A stretch of DNA of 64,000 nucleotides, taken from the NCBI GenBank assembly GCA_029817715.1, contig JARUPY010000248.1:186001-250000 (forward strand). Direction: 5' to 3'. Numbering within the stretch: position 1 is the stretch's first letter; each line of letters begins with the position of its first letter. The notes under the pieces were generated by a model. It had not been told where the DNA came from, did not search any database, and saw only the letters and a program-made list of their open reading frames with translations. This stretch comes from Melastoma dodecandrum. Taxonomy: Eukaryota > Streptophyta > Magnoliopsida > Myrtales > Melastomataceae. Of this stretch, positions 37,691-50,000 are shown piece after piece. The position numbers and the translations under genes were made by a program.

Positions 37691-38301
37691 TAAAGCTAGT
37701 AATGAGGATCATGAAGTTCATTGCAGAAATCAGGCCTCTTGAACTAAGGAAAGGGCGACGAAAAAAGAGAAGTCATAAATGTAGACATTAAATTATCCTC
37801 GTATGAAAGGATATTTGTTGAAGCACCAATCCTCTTGAAGAAGATAACAACATAATGACAGAAACCAGACAAGTTCGGAATGAAATAGCAATCTACAACA
37901 AGAAGCAACAATACTATGCACGTGTCCCAGTCTGTGGTTACCACAAACGCAACACAGAACAAATGGGACTTCAGAAGTCAGAGAATGAGCAACGACCGGT
38001 GAATAGGCGATTGACTGATGGAGGTGAAAGGTAAAGGGGACAAACGGCTGGAGGTCGTAGCACGGCGGCCGCGAGGGCGGAGGGATGGCCGGAGAAGACG
38101 AGGAGGATGGGATGGATAGCCCGCCCCAGATGCCTTCCGGTTTCCCTCTAAAACCGGCGTCAAAGTATAATTCTGAATGGCAGAAGTACAATCGGCCACT
38201 CTAGCAAACTATCATACAGAAAACTCCAAAACCTAGCGAAAAATCTAGAAAGCACAAAAAGAAAAACAAGCCGCAAAGCGATCGTCGACGCCTTTGAAGA
38301 G
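37691..38301. other. Flank with opposing short frames
   Basis: GC-richer around 38030-38160 with a possible minus start at 38199. No domain recognised. It may be the 5' part of the gene whose fragment lies at 37374-37685. Confidence 0.3.
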
Positions 38302-38306
38302 GTAAC

Positions 38307-38852
38307 TGTTGGCGCACGCGAAAGCTCTCGGTAGCGTGTTGAATCGGATCCGGTCGTCGATCGGAAGTTAACGAAAAATAAGGAGACAAAGAATTTACGT
38401 GGTTCGATCTATCGACCTACGTCCACGGGCGAAGAAGAAGATTTCACTAGATTCAATGGAGTACAAACTTTAGGTTGAGACCATCTCTAACCCTCTCGAC
38501 CTATCCGAGTACAAGATCCCATTTTCCTGGTAAGAAATAACCCCGAAGTGTTTTACGTGTTTCTCCAACACACACCATTTATTTACCGCCGCACTGTTTG
38601 CACTCGTGTATCCCTCTTCTATGCTCTTAGGATTTATTGTTTCTCTCGTCTCTTTTTTTCATTCGCTTCATATAACACCTATTTGTAGAATAGATGGCTC
38701 CACATATATCGAAAATCTATGAGGTAAATATATTATGTGATATAATCAGATATCACCCAATATATTCCTATAAGGGATATATTATCTCGCCTTTCGTACA
38801 TAACGAGTGACCAAATTGCAATAATCTGAATTCGGGCCACAAAATCTTAACA
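38307..38852. mobile_element. Solo LTR (546 bp) with 5-bp target duplication
   Basis: The sequence begins TGTTGG and ends TTAACA, flanked by GTAAC on both sides (38302-38306 and 38853-38857). It contains the phrase TTTACGTGGTTCGATCTA, familiar from plant LTRs. There is no internal coding sequence, consistent with recombination between two LTRs. Confidence 0.85.
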
Positions 38853-38857
38853 GTAAC

Positions 38858-40880
38858 TGTAAACAGGAATCTCCTCACCACTGCCACATCGAAGATCGAC
38901 AACACAGGATTTCGAGAGAACATTGAATTTCACGTACCTTAAATTCGGTTCTGGTGATCGTCAGTGAGACCGAAATGGCGCGACTGATTTCGAGGATTCG
39001 AATCGGGGAATTTGGTCTCCTCCAGAAAATGGCGGGGATTATGATTATAGGACACAAATCCTCCAATTCGCACAACTCATAATAAAATAAAAATTAAATC
39101 TAACAAAAAATAAATGAAAATTGCTTTTATTTTACGAATAATGAACTCTTTGAAAATTTTTTCATAAAATTTACCAAATAAAAAATACGATTAAATCTAC
39201 GAAAATTCTTCTTTTAATTTAATGAAAAATAATAGTTAAATTTAAATATTTTATGACTAAGTTTAGTGATGAAATATAGTTACAATTATTAGATTAATTT
39301 ATAAAAGCAATCTACTAATATAAAGAAAAAATTCACCCAGCTTTTTTTTTTTAAGTTACATAACATATCAAAATTACACATGGTCTAACTAATTTAAGTT
39401 TGACTAACTTAAACATTACTATTTGAGGTAATTTCTACATCATTTTGAAACACACACGGACACGACACAATGACTTATAGCGAGTCTGAGCTTAGTTATA
39501 AGTGTTTAGCATGAGCCACGACATAACACGATAAAATATGTTTTTGGATTACAAAAATATATATCAAAGAATTAATTTATTAGTAAATTTCAAATTTTGT
39601 TTTTTAATCATAAATTCCCTAATATTTGAAATGATATTTTGTTATACTGACTAATAAAACCCCCTCCAAATTAAAATCGAAGAACCGCCATTTATCTCTA
39701 GACACTCTGACAAGTGTAATAGGGAATTTATAGTGTTAATTTTACAAGATCCTCCAACACAAACATTTTTTGTTCTTTGATGTATGTTATTTATTCTAAA
39801 ACAAGTATAAATAAATCTAAGCTCTTCCTATCAAAATCAATTACCTTCGTATTTTTTTTTAAATATTTGTTCTTGCATAAATTAATTTTCATAAAATTCC
39901 TATCCGCTAATCTTATGTTATTTCTAAAAACTCTAAAAGGGAGGTTCGTTTGTTCTTCATTTCCTTGCACTTGAATCTGGTTTTATCGATTCTAATTAAA
40001 ATAAATTAGCAAATAAAATATTCTAAACTTTCAATAGGAATCCCTCAATTTCTTTGTAAGATAGTAGGGTCTGAGCACGTTCCTGTTATCCAATAGCAGT
40101 CTCGTTATATAAAGAAGGAACGAAATCATCCTGTTATCCAATAGCAGCATCAAGGTTAGCTCCCTGTTGTCGCAGGATGGTGTGAATGGCGTGACTTTTC
40201 TGGGAATCAGAAGTTGTGCATGATACGGCATCCCAGCTCCTTGTTTAGCCATCCAATTCTCATACTTCAATCGTTTAGAGCAAAGTTTTTGGACGACTAT
40301 GAGCTAGTCGGTTGGGAAAATACGGAGTATAGATTGAGCTTATAAAATTTTGATGACAAAATTTAATTTGTAAGCTAAGAATGCATGGTTTCATCGTCAC
40401 CTTCTTCATCTTATTCTTATTTTTACTCTTTCTTAAGTAGTAGTAATGATAAATATAGCATTATATTACATACTTTATAAACTAAGTTGACCAAGACAAT
40501 ACAGAATCAGACAACTTGAGAATAAATATAAACAAATTCAATCAATCGATTGAATTGATCGAAACATCTGTTTTTTCTTCTTTTTCTTCCTCTTCTTCTT
40601 ATTAGGGGCAGGATAAATGCGATTATCACCGGAATTGAATATGTATTTGGAAGTAGGTACAATTAAATTAGAATTATTTAGGCCACAACATCAACCAGTG
40701 TAGGCTAACTCCTCGGAACCGAGTCGAGACGGTGGTCCATTCCACGCTCTAAGGTCGGGCGGGCTTTCTCCGGCCGTCCACATCTTCATCTCAGACCAAA
40801 CGCGAACCTCTTTCGTGCCCCCAACCTAACTTACGACTGAGTAACACCATGTACTAAGGCATTCGAGTTTTAAGTTAGAA
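38858..40880. other. AT-rich intergenic DNA
   Basis: Very AT-rich with no supported gene. An exon-like minus segment with a good donor (AAG|GTACGTG near 38937) could be a first exon of the fragment at 37374-37685. A 19-bp phrase CCTGTTATCCAATAGCAG is repeated near 40083 and 40131. Confidence 0.4.
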
Positions 40881-42010
40881 ATTCAACCGGGTACCTGTCT
40901 CCCATGGGTTGGGTACTAATAATGATTGGGGTGGGTGTAAGATAATTTAATCCAAATTAGGATCACCGAATTTGAAATTTAGGATACAAAAGTGCAAAAA
41001 AACGTACTTGGCGTTAACATACCTCGAGAATAACCTGAATTTGAAATTTAGGTTACCTGACGAGTTCTGCAAAAAGTAGGAGGTTGCTTAACGAGATCCG
41101 CAAAAGGTAGGGAGAGATCGGTGATCTGGTTCTTCCTCTCTCTGGCTTGCCGAGACCGATGGAGCACCTCTATCTATTAGGATTAGGGCAAGTGGGAGAG
41201 GGACCTAGACATGTTAATATAAGGTGTGATCAGCCCTTCCATCACAGGCTTACGTCAACACACGAGCATACACCAAAAGTCATCCAAATCACATCAATAC
41301 TAAAACCTGAGATGCGTAAAAGCCCAACCCAATGATCACATAAAAAGCCTTAAGGGGTTATCATGTATTGTCTTGTATATCGTAACACAGCCCGTTTTAT
41401 GAAAACATAGATCAATAATTGATTATAGCCCGACATGAATTTTATAAAACAAAATAAAATAATCAAAATAAAATATAATTCCAACATTCTCCCACTTGGT
41501 TATGATCAATTACAAAGCTTTTAGAACATTATAATTTTAAAAAAGACTATCGGGTTCTACACAAATATAGCCAACAAAACACAATATATGAGACGACATT
41601 TCATAACAAGCCCGATCATTAACGCCATTAACGTTGAATCATAGTCGTCGTCGCACCATTGAATGATGTTAGACAACCATGATCACAAGCGCCAACAACA
41701 CTAACATCAACGGGTCAATGTGGCGATGTAGCCGAAAATAACATCCCTTAATGTGATATAACCGATGTCATTTTTTATCAGTCATCATCTTTCTGCAACC
41801 TTATGCCCGCGATGAGCAATAAGACAATTGGAAAAAACTATCCCTTTATATGTCTCATAATCCTTAATGCGCGCAACTACACGGTGCTTTATTTTAGAGA
41901 CAAACTTTATTGACAAAACAATCATACTCAAGACCAAGCACCAAGTCTCAAGATTTGCTTTAATAATTAAAATAACTCTGTAACATTTATATTTCACTGA
42001 AGTCGGAGTG
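40881..42010 (-). mobile_element. Antisense 3' end of a copia element (3' LTR part and 3' UTR)
   Basis: The minus strand reads CCAAGTGGGAGAATGTTGGAATT at 41500-41479: a polypurine tract followed by an LTR start (TGTTGG). Upstream of it (41500-42000) the minus strand matches the 3' untranslated part of the full element (about 59010-59330), sharing phrases such as CTTGAGACTTGGTGCTT, GCCACATTGACCCGT and TTATGGGCATAAGGTT-like sequence. The LTR differs from that element's, so the families are related but not identical. The left LTR limit is not defined and no coding domain remains. Confidence 0.7.
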
Positions 42011-42345
42011 CACAATCCATAACCTTTATACTTCAGAAAAACTAGAGAACTCATATGTATCCAAAATGCTTCAGAGAAGCAAGATGAAATCATCTTCCTC
42101 CGTAACCTTAATGTATCACAAAGTCAGAGAAAACCCTCTCTGTAACCTGAATACTTAGTGAAACCGAAGTAGCCATTCGTAACCTTAACGCTTCGAAGAA
42201 GCCGAATGAAATATACTATCAGACATCTCTGTAAAATCTCTTAATGCTCCAACGAGGTCAGAGAAACACTCTATGAACCGGATACCTTGGTGAAATCAGA
42301 GAAACCATATGTTACTATCATGCTTTCAATAAGCCGGATGGAATA
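41982..42345. repeat. Degenerate minisatellite, about nine units of 36-48 bp
   Basis: A phrase like CGTAACCTTAATGCTTCGAAGAAGCCG-ATGAAAT recurs at about 41982, 42018, 42055, 42101, 42139, 42180, 42229, 42274 and 42311 with many substitutions. It directly adjoins the antisense copia 3' UTR, and probably belonged to that element. Confidence 0.6.
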
Positions 42346-42378
42346 AACTGAGCACTCATAACAAGAAGAGAGGGCAGG

Positions 42379-42660
42379 ATGTTGGCCGCATCATCCGAGA
42401 TGTTCCGCCACTACGTCCTTGACGCCAGGCTATCTCTCAACGATGGGGACAAAGAGAGGAAAACTGGGGGTGCGTCCTCATAAATCCAAAGGCAGTGGCT
42501 CCGCACAACCTTTCCTACACCATATGTCCATATCGTTCCCAAGGAAAGAGCCGTCCAGAAGCACCTGCCTGTTATCTATGCACTCTGCGAGACAGGCAAT
42601 CCAGTCATCCTCCACTCCCAGCAGATTTTGAAACTCGGAGGCGGACAAAACACGGGCGAG
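42379..42660 (+). pseudogene. RPYHRNC family, copy 3, broken
   Basis: The leader AGGGCAGGATG and the first codons (MLAASSEMF) match copy 2 (GGGCAGGATG, MSSASSEMF). The RPYHRNC core is deleted and the frame shifts, giving a stop after about 33 codons. Downstream, sequence like that of copy 2 continues out of frame (TCCCAAGGAAAGAG against CCCCAGGAAAGAG). It is a dead paralogue. Confidence 0.75.
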
Positions 42661-43657
42661 ACATCGGCCTTAGATCCTGAAATCGTCACCTTCTCGGATC
42701 CATAACTAGAAAAAATCATCTTCAAGTACTAGTTGTAAGCAGCAAACCATCAATCAATAGGAAGTACATATTGGGCTGGAAACGTAACCAAATAAAAAAC
42801 CATTGGCACCCAAAAGTTATTGCCCTGGGGAAAGAAGCATTTATTATATCAGAAAGAAAGGGGGGCGGGGACCATCCTCAAGATGAATGAATTTAGCTCC
42901 TAAGATTAGGCACAGTAATTTGTAGTTGGATTAAGAAGATAGGGACATGCAGAAGAAATGGCAAGCTCGTGATGAGTTGTAAGAAGAGGGGCAACTATTT
43001 TGTTTGTAGGAGTTCTGTTTGTCCGTCAGAGGAGGAGTTCAGCTCAATCAGACACTGCAACCCAAAAAAGACAGTGAGACATCGGATCCTCCTTTCCCTT
43101 CTGCACTTCGAATCTTCCCTCCTCATAAAAAACAAGCGTAAATAATTATCCACATAAAGAAATAATCTTCACTAATCCTGTCAGCAATAATAAAATAAAA
43201 TCTATCATATAATTGATTTCTTTTTACATTTATATTGAAATTTTGGACTGATAGCTCAAAAACCTTTTTTTTTTTCTCCAGTTGTCATCAATCATGCCAA
43301 TCGCAAATTACTGTTTGAAAGTGACAAAAGCAGAGAGATCAAATATCATTATTAAAAAGAAAGTTAACAAGTTTTTTATTTTAGATAAAAATAATAAAAA
43401 GAAAGAATGGGGAATTTTTGTTTTTATTGCAACAACAGCCGAAAGCAGGAATCAGCTGCTGTCCGAAAACTCGATTCAATTTTTTCTTGTTTTTTGAGTA
43501 ATGCCGTCTTCTTTGTTGAGGTATTAGGGGAGATGGCGGTCACAATGCCCAAGTAGAAAAAATCTTTCCTTTACTACTACCCTCGACTCCGTTCCTTCCC
43601 CAATTCGAATTCCCACCTCCGGACAGCTTAAGTTCGGAACTTTTTCATTTTTTTACG
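42661..43657. other. KNOX gene upstream region
   Basis: AT-rich with a poly-T run near 43266. The last 100 bp or so are probably the 5' UTR and core promoter of the KNOX gene. No other feature was seen. Confidence 0.5.
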
Positions 43658-45195
43658 ATGTCCTACGCCGCCGGCGAGGACGACGATCCTCAGGTGTCCC
43701 CGGACATGACCACTGCCTTCCACCCCAGCTTCCCCTCCTCCGCCTCCCACCCCACGTGGCTTTTCCGCCATCTGGACCTCCTCCATCATCAGCAGCACCA
43801 GCAGCCGAGGCGTAATGATGGCGGATGCGATAGCGATGACGGCAATGAGGACGAGGAAGACGAGGAGGTTGAGATCGAGGTAGGAGGGCGCTACAAGGCA
43901 GAGATCCTCGGCCACCCGATGTATGAGCAGCTGCTCAGTGCTCATGTTGCTTGCCTTAGGATTGCCACCCCCGTCGACCAGCTGCCGAGGATCGACGCCC
44001 AGCTCGAGCAGTCCCCGAGGATCTTTGCCAAGTATGCTTCGTTCCACGGTGCCAGTGTTAGCGGAGAGGATGCTAAGGAGCTGGACCGGTTCATGGTCAG
44101 TACGAATGGCTGTTGTTGCTGTCCTGTGATTGGAGGCTGTCCGAGCGTTTAGTTCTTGACTCGATTATTTCTTTTTTGCTGTTTCTTTTTACCATGGCAG
44201 ACTCATTATCTGTTGCTGCTCTTCTCCTTGAAGGAGCAGTTGCAGCAACACGTACGGGTTCACGCCATGGAAGCTGTGATGGCTTGTTGGGAGATCGAGC
44301 AGTCTCTCCAGAGCTTGACTGGTGATTTTTGCTTTCTTATGCTGAGGCCTAGGAAACCCTGTTCTTGGTCGATCATGCAGAAGCTTTTGGTTCGATTCTG
44401 ATTGCTCTTGTTGATGGCGGATTGCAGGAGTATCTCCAGTTGAAAGCACGGGAGCCACAATGTCTGACGACGATGACGATCATGCTGATAGTGATCCTAA
44501 ATTCTTTGACGAGAGTTTTGATGCTGTAGACAGCACAGGATTTGGTCCCCTAGTCTTGACTGAAATGGAGAGGTCGTTAATGGAGCGAGTGAGGCAGGAG
44601 CTCAAGAATGAGCTGAAGGAGGTAAGCGGAAAAATGTTCTCTATGAAACTTAGTATTGGGATCAAAGCCTGACTAGACTGTGTTGTCGTTTTTACTGCTG
44701 AACCGATAGTCATGAATCTGTGCTGAATATGTTCCTTCTAAGACATTCTGGATGGGGTGAATCTCATTAATTCACAGTTTCCCAAGTTAATCTGATTCTC
44801 ATTGTAATTGCTAATGCTTGTACTCAGGGTTATAAGGGGAAGATTGTTGACATAAGGGAGGAGATCTTGCGGAAGAGGAGAGCAGGAAAGCTGCCCGGAG
44901 GCACCACCTCACTCTTAAAAGAGTGGTGGCAGTCACATTCCAAATGGCCTTATCCGACGGTAACGTGTTTTTCGACGGACAAAATTTTAGGTTCTTTCCT
45001 GTTTGAGGCCATCATGATGTAAGATTTCTGCTGCTTGAATTTTGAAAATTGCAGGAGGAGGATAAGGCGGGATTGGTTCAAGAAACGGGCCTGCAGCTAA
45101 AGCAGATAAACAACTGGTTCATTAACCAGAGGAAGAGAAATTGGAATGGTAATCCATCTTCTTCCTCATCTTCGAAGAGCAAACGGAAGAGGTAA
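43658..45195 (+). CDS. KNAT3-like: Class II KNOX homeobox transcription factor (KNAT3/4/5-like)
   Basis: Five exons (43658-44095, 44201-44321, 44428-44621, 44828-44959, 45055-45195) join in phase to 341 residues. The N-terminus is His/Asp/Glu-rich. KNOX1 spans about residues 78-121 ([20 protein letters not shown]), KNOX2 about 138-190 ([20 protein letters not shown]), ELK about 243-264, and a TALE homeodomain with the PYP loop about 265-327, including recognition helix [15 protein letters not shown] class II linker ([10 protein letters not shown]) and the C-terminal KSKRKR are present. [18 protein letters not shown] places it with KNAT3/4/5 rather than KNAT7. Class II KNOX proteins pair with BELL partners in the nucleus and promote differentiation and secondary-wall control (known). 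The N-terminus is shorter than KNAT3. No lesion was seen. Confidence 0.95.
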
Positions 45196-45868
45196 TTCAC
45201 ATGTCGTTAGATTCCTCCTCCTTTTACAAGTTTGCATAGCCCAAGTGTCTCTGATCGAGTTCCTTGGGTATTAGTAATGCAGGGGAACCTGACAGGGAAA
45301 GATTCACATAGAGATATGGTTCGAAATATCCGGAGTCACCTAGTAAAGGCTTCCCACCTTCACTCGAGAAATGCAGCTCATAGCATCATTACATCAGAAA
45401 GATCAATCCTGGCGGCCAGGAGTAGTATTTAGCTTCAATTAGTTGTCTAAGATTATGGAGCTAGTTCTGCATGTCATCGATTGTGCTTTTCTTCTTGGTA
45501 ACAAAGCAAGATTGGCATGATCAAATTGCAGTTGCCCTTAATTGTCCGCTTACATGATGATGTTTCAAAGTCAAAACTTGAGTTTGAATAGCTCACCTCC
45601 AACTTCAGCAGCCAATTTTGATTTCACTTGGCCTCACAATCAGGATAAACATTCACCCAACATCATGATGATACTCATAGACGAAGTACAAGGACATTCA
45701 TCTTGAAGGAGGAAGATGATGATTGATTACACAAGTCTGGAGTACACGCAATTGATGAAACAATGGATTTCTCTATGAAGAAAGTCAGGGCAGACAAGCC
45801 TTTACAGCCAAAAAAGAAAAGCAAAACTTGAACGAGACAATCCAATCAAATCCACCTTTGCGTTTCGT
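45196..45868. other. Convergent intergenic region
   Basis: Probably holds the 3' UTRs of the KNOX gene and of the minus-strand stress-type gene. Nothing else was recognised. Confidence 0.5.
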
Positions 45869-46312
45869 TCACTGGGAAGGAGGAGGACCCACAAACCTTG
45901 ATGAATAACTCATCAGCAATCCAGCATCTTCTTCCCCCTCGATACCCTTATCGAAATTCAATGCGTAACTCTCCGCGTCGTAACCGAAACCAAACCTGTT
46001 CCTGTTCTTCTTCTCCTTCAAGTACCCACCAACCTTCCTGATGAACGTCTTCCACTTGGGCCCGGCCACAACCTCCGATGCCTCCTTGACTCCCTTCAAC
46101 TTATTCACCAACCATGACTCGCCCCCACCGGTGCCCCTCTCCCCTTTTTGGTACGGCCTGTAGCCACGCGCTCCGTGTCCCTGTCGCCACCAGTTGAAGC
46201 AGAAGCATCCACAGCCGCTGGGGGAAACCTCATCCGATCCATAGTAATCCTCCCCTTCGTGCTCATGCTCCATGATAGGTGAAGCCCTCCCATCTTGCAT
46301 AGAAGCCATCAT
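45869..46312 (-). CDS. Small plant stress-type protein of unknown function
   Basis: A single-exon frame of 147 residues. An acidic N-terminus precedes a Cys/aromatic stretch (GCGCFCFNWW), a basic linker, the conserved helix block LVNKLKGVKEASEVVAGPKWKTFIRKVGGY and a C-terminal block YALNFDKGIEG...SYSSRFVGPP. I recognise the pattern (W/L-KLK-VKE-SE..AGPKWK-FIRK then Y-LNFD) as a short angiosperm family often labelled stress-induced protein; the biochemical role is unknown. There is no signal peptide or membrane helix. Two adjacent ATGs are possible starts (46312 and 46309). An upstream TATATATGTG stretch at about 46395 may be the core promoter. Confidence 0.8.
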   Translation of the reverse strand: MMASMQDGRASPIMEHEHEGEDYYGSDEVSPSGCGCFCFNWWRQGHGARGYRPYQKGERGTGGGESWLVNKLKGVKEASEVVAGPKWKTFIRKVGGYLKEKKNRNRFGFGYDAESYALNFDKGIEGEEDAGLLMSYSSRFVGPPPSQ

Positions 46313-47045
46313 AATTGGAATTGGAAAAGGCCAGGAAACGGAAGGGTGGATTCCTTGATGAATGGTCTAAAATGATGTAAGAAAGAAACTCAAATATATA
46401 TGTGGTTATGCCTAAGATGGGATTTGGGAAACGGATGTTGGAAACGTCAGCCGTGAATAAATCGGTCAGTTTTGGACAGGTTCCTGGAAGCTGGTCTTGT
46501 TAGGTTAGGTTCGGCTCGGTTCCAGTTACAAATGGAGACGAGGAGGATTTGTCAAATGTCATTTGAACGCATGCTTCTGCTTGTGTCTGAAGAAAATTAA
46601 GCTTGTGGGCAAAGTTGGCCTTGTGCCAACAGCTTGTACGCGGAATCTTCTAATACCAGGGAGAGAAAGGTAGTGTTGATTTGCTTGGCCACACGTCTGT
46701 TCCAAAGAACAAATGGTCAAATCCCAACTGGTGGAATAATCCAGGTGGGTTGTGGCATATGCAAGTGGAGAAAGTGACTGCAGGTTGACCCATTTGAATG
46801 AAAATTGTCTTCGGCACCCACCTCTATCAAAAGGAAATTAACATCCTTCAACTGGGTCACCCACATGTCTCTCGGAACAAATTGAAACTTGTATATGTGT
46901 GTTCCCGTACAAAGATTCTTTACAAGGGGATGTAGTAACTATTGCTTCCCAGACAAAAAGAAAAGACAACTCCTGCCCGGAGCAGCACGATCAATCCGCA
47001 CACAGACAGTCAGCTATTTTGAATTTTCCGACACTGCTAGAAAAG
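46313..47045. other. Intergenic region
   Basis: Promoter side of the stress-type gene and 3' side of the Raf-like kinase. No further feature supported. Confidence 0.5.
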
Positions 47046-50000
47046 TTAATACTCTGGTTTTGATGGAGCCTCTGAACTGTTTTGCGCCTTTGTAGGGTTC
47101 TTAGTGGCCAAAGATCGCAAGGCATCAGCAATCTCAGTGAAGTTCGGCCTTTCTGACGGTTCTGATGACCAGCACCTCTCCATTAAAGATCTCCACTTGG
47201 GATCACAGGAATCCGGTACTGGGGGACGAAGTGTATTGCTCACAATCCCGCCTGTTATGATTTGGAGTTGGAAAATGCTTACAATCCCGCCTGTTATGAT
47301 TTAGGGAAAAATGTTCCACAAATTTAGAGTTAATGATTTACCAATGATGGCCCCGTAATGCAAATCTGCATATGGTTCGTCTCCCGTCAAGAGTTCCCAC
47401 ATCACAATGCCGAATGAAAATACATCAACCTATGATAGAGGCAGAATGTTAGATGCGACTACCAGAAAAGAAACACCAACAACCATGGATGAACACAGCT
47501 GGCCAAGTCAATTCACAGAATAAATAGAGGAGGCCCACCTTCTCGGACACAAGGCTGCTGCTACCATTCAGAAGCTCCGGCGCCATCCATGGAAGTGTGC
47601 CCCTTACACCTCCAGAGATCAGGGTCTGGCATTTCACCTTAGAAAGTCCTAGATCACCAACCTGTTTACAAACACAGAATAACACGGTTAAGAAGTATAC
47701 TTGAACTGGAGGAATCAAAATACTAAGAACTAAGTTTCGGACACACGGTAGACAAGAACCCATGTAACCATGACATCAAGGATCATGTTTTCTCTAAGAA
47801 AATGATACACTGACCTTACAAATGGGTCGATGTGTATCTCGAAGATTGACCAGAAGGTTATCACTTTTCAAATCAAAGTGAACAATGCTCTTCCCATGCA
47901 AGTATTCCATACCGAAGGCTACATTCATCGCAATTAGCAGTCGCTTACGCTCGTCCAGGTTTCTGCACACAAAACACTCAATCAGCATGCTTTCAATGTG
48001 AATCTTCAACAGTTAGTGTTGTGGACTCAATTCTATTAGGACAAAGAAACAGATACTTCTCATTCTTCTGCAAGGCAGTCCTCAAGGAGCCATTAACCAT
48101 GTACTCTGTGACAGTTGCAAAAGACCCTCCAGGTCCGTCAAGCATGATGCCATAGAAAGCAACCACATTGGGGTGATGCAAGTCAGCCAGATTGATGGCC
48201 TCGTTCCAGAAATCATTTCTCTGATTAATTTCAACAAACATACTCATATCGTGAGTTTTAGTTCATCTCCCGTAAGGGAAAAATGGCATGTAATCACTGT
48301 TAGAGATATAAAAAGATTCTACACGCGTACCATTCTGTCTTGCTCTGAAGGCTTTCCAGAGAAACACCGGTCGTTGATCCTTTTAATGGCAACGTCAGTA
48401 CCTCTCCATTTGCCATGATAGACAGTTCCATAAGTGCCAGAACCTAGCTCCCGGAGCTCCTCAAGATCGCTATTCCTTATGATCTGAGGCAACGTTTCTT
48501 TTGTTTAATTATCTGTCAGTGGAATGTATGTCATAAATGACCATGTAATGATTCAAGCCGAGACGTCACCTGTAAACGACCAATTCTATCGGACTCAGGG
48601 AAACCAAATTTTTTTCGTTCTGAGACCCTAGGATTGTCATCCTACAAGTAATCATTCACTTTTAAAATGCAAGAACAATAGTCCAACACAATACGAAAGG
48701 AAAACTGGAAGCACTAGTAAATGGGAAATCAACCACCTTGTGATCAGTTCCATAATGCCTCTCTTCACTGTCATTCATGTCCTTTCCAGGGCTATCGTCA
48801 AAGGATGACTTACTTTCCTGGGAAACTGAAAAATCAGTATTAGAAGGCAGGCCAGATTCGAGGATGGAGGCCGTTACGCCCTCTGCAACATCTTGAAGGT
48901 CCTGCTTAATTTTTTCTTCCACTGAAAAATCAAGAATAAAATCAACTCGCCAAAACAACTTCAAATTCTAAAGGAAAATAGTTTCAAAAGCCCCAGAATG
49001 CTCATTACCTTCGGCGAAACATGACAGCCCCACATTGATCTTTGCATAATCATGGAATTGCTGTTGGAGTCCGTCTTTCAATTGAGCACCATTGTTAAAC
49101 TCCCCAACATTTCTCTGTCGATTCTCCAACAGAGCATCCTTGTTTCCTAAGGGTTCTCTTCGAAGAGCAATTTTGGTGGGTTTTGGTGGAGGAAGATGCG
49201 CACCTTCATTCAAATTCCATGGATCTCGGTTCATGAACAGTGATTTAGAAGGATCCTCAACAACCGCCTCATTCTGACCACCAATCTGCAATGTACTCCC
49301 TTCGCTAGCTCCATTTGTTGAATGATCAGTTATCCAAGACACAGAAGATGGAACAGTCTCAATCGTCAAGCCTGGTCCAACAGCAGAGGCCATGGAATTG
49401 GCATTGTGAAGAAGCTCTTCTGCCTCTAGGCGAACCCCCATCTTTGTTTGGAAATTGGATCTCGGCACATCAGTATTCAATGGTTGAACCGAGTTGAAGA
49501 ATTCCAATGGTTTATTATCATGCAAGCAAGAAGAATTGCCGACAGGGAAATTTGCAAAATCTATCGGTAGCATTTGACCTGATGCTGGAAACATGTCATG
49601 TTTGGCATAGGAATTGTTAACCGGCATCTCCTCTATGGTGTTCCCCAGTAGATTTTGCTTCGACATTTCAGCCATCCTATGTTCATCTCCTGGTAGCTGA
49701 CCATCCTCAATGGCAGCATTAGCAATCATTTCTGGAGAAGTCATTTGTTGAGTCTCCATCCTCCGAACCGTTTCCATGTCACCAGAGTTCACGTAATGCG
49801 GTCTGCTATTAATGTCCAGGGGTTTAGAGTATTCCTTTGGAGATTCATGACGCCACCGTTCTGCCCTTGGAGCAGGCAGGCCACCTGTCAGAGCAGCATC
49901 AAAATTCCGAGGTCTACTGACCATAGCTTCTTGTTTCAGCTCAGATTGAGTAGGAACAAACTGCCGCTGTATGCAACTCTCGGGGAAAGCCTTGGGGATT

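Noticed and set aside
43628..44047. 139-residue minus frame over KNOX exon 1
   Set aside because: It is the antisense shadow of the GC-rich KNOX coding exon.
43658..45195. Assignment of the KNOX gene to KNAT7
   Set aside because: [18 protein letters not shown] and THYLLLL match the KNAT3/4/5 group better than KNAT7.
48968..49008. Extension of the first Raf kinase exon to a stop at 48968
   Set aside because: A good donor (GAAG|GTAATG) at 49009-49003 joins in phase to the next exon; the extra residues are intron read-through.
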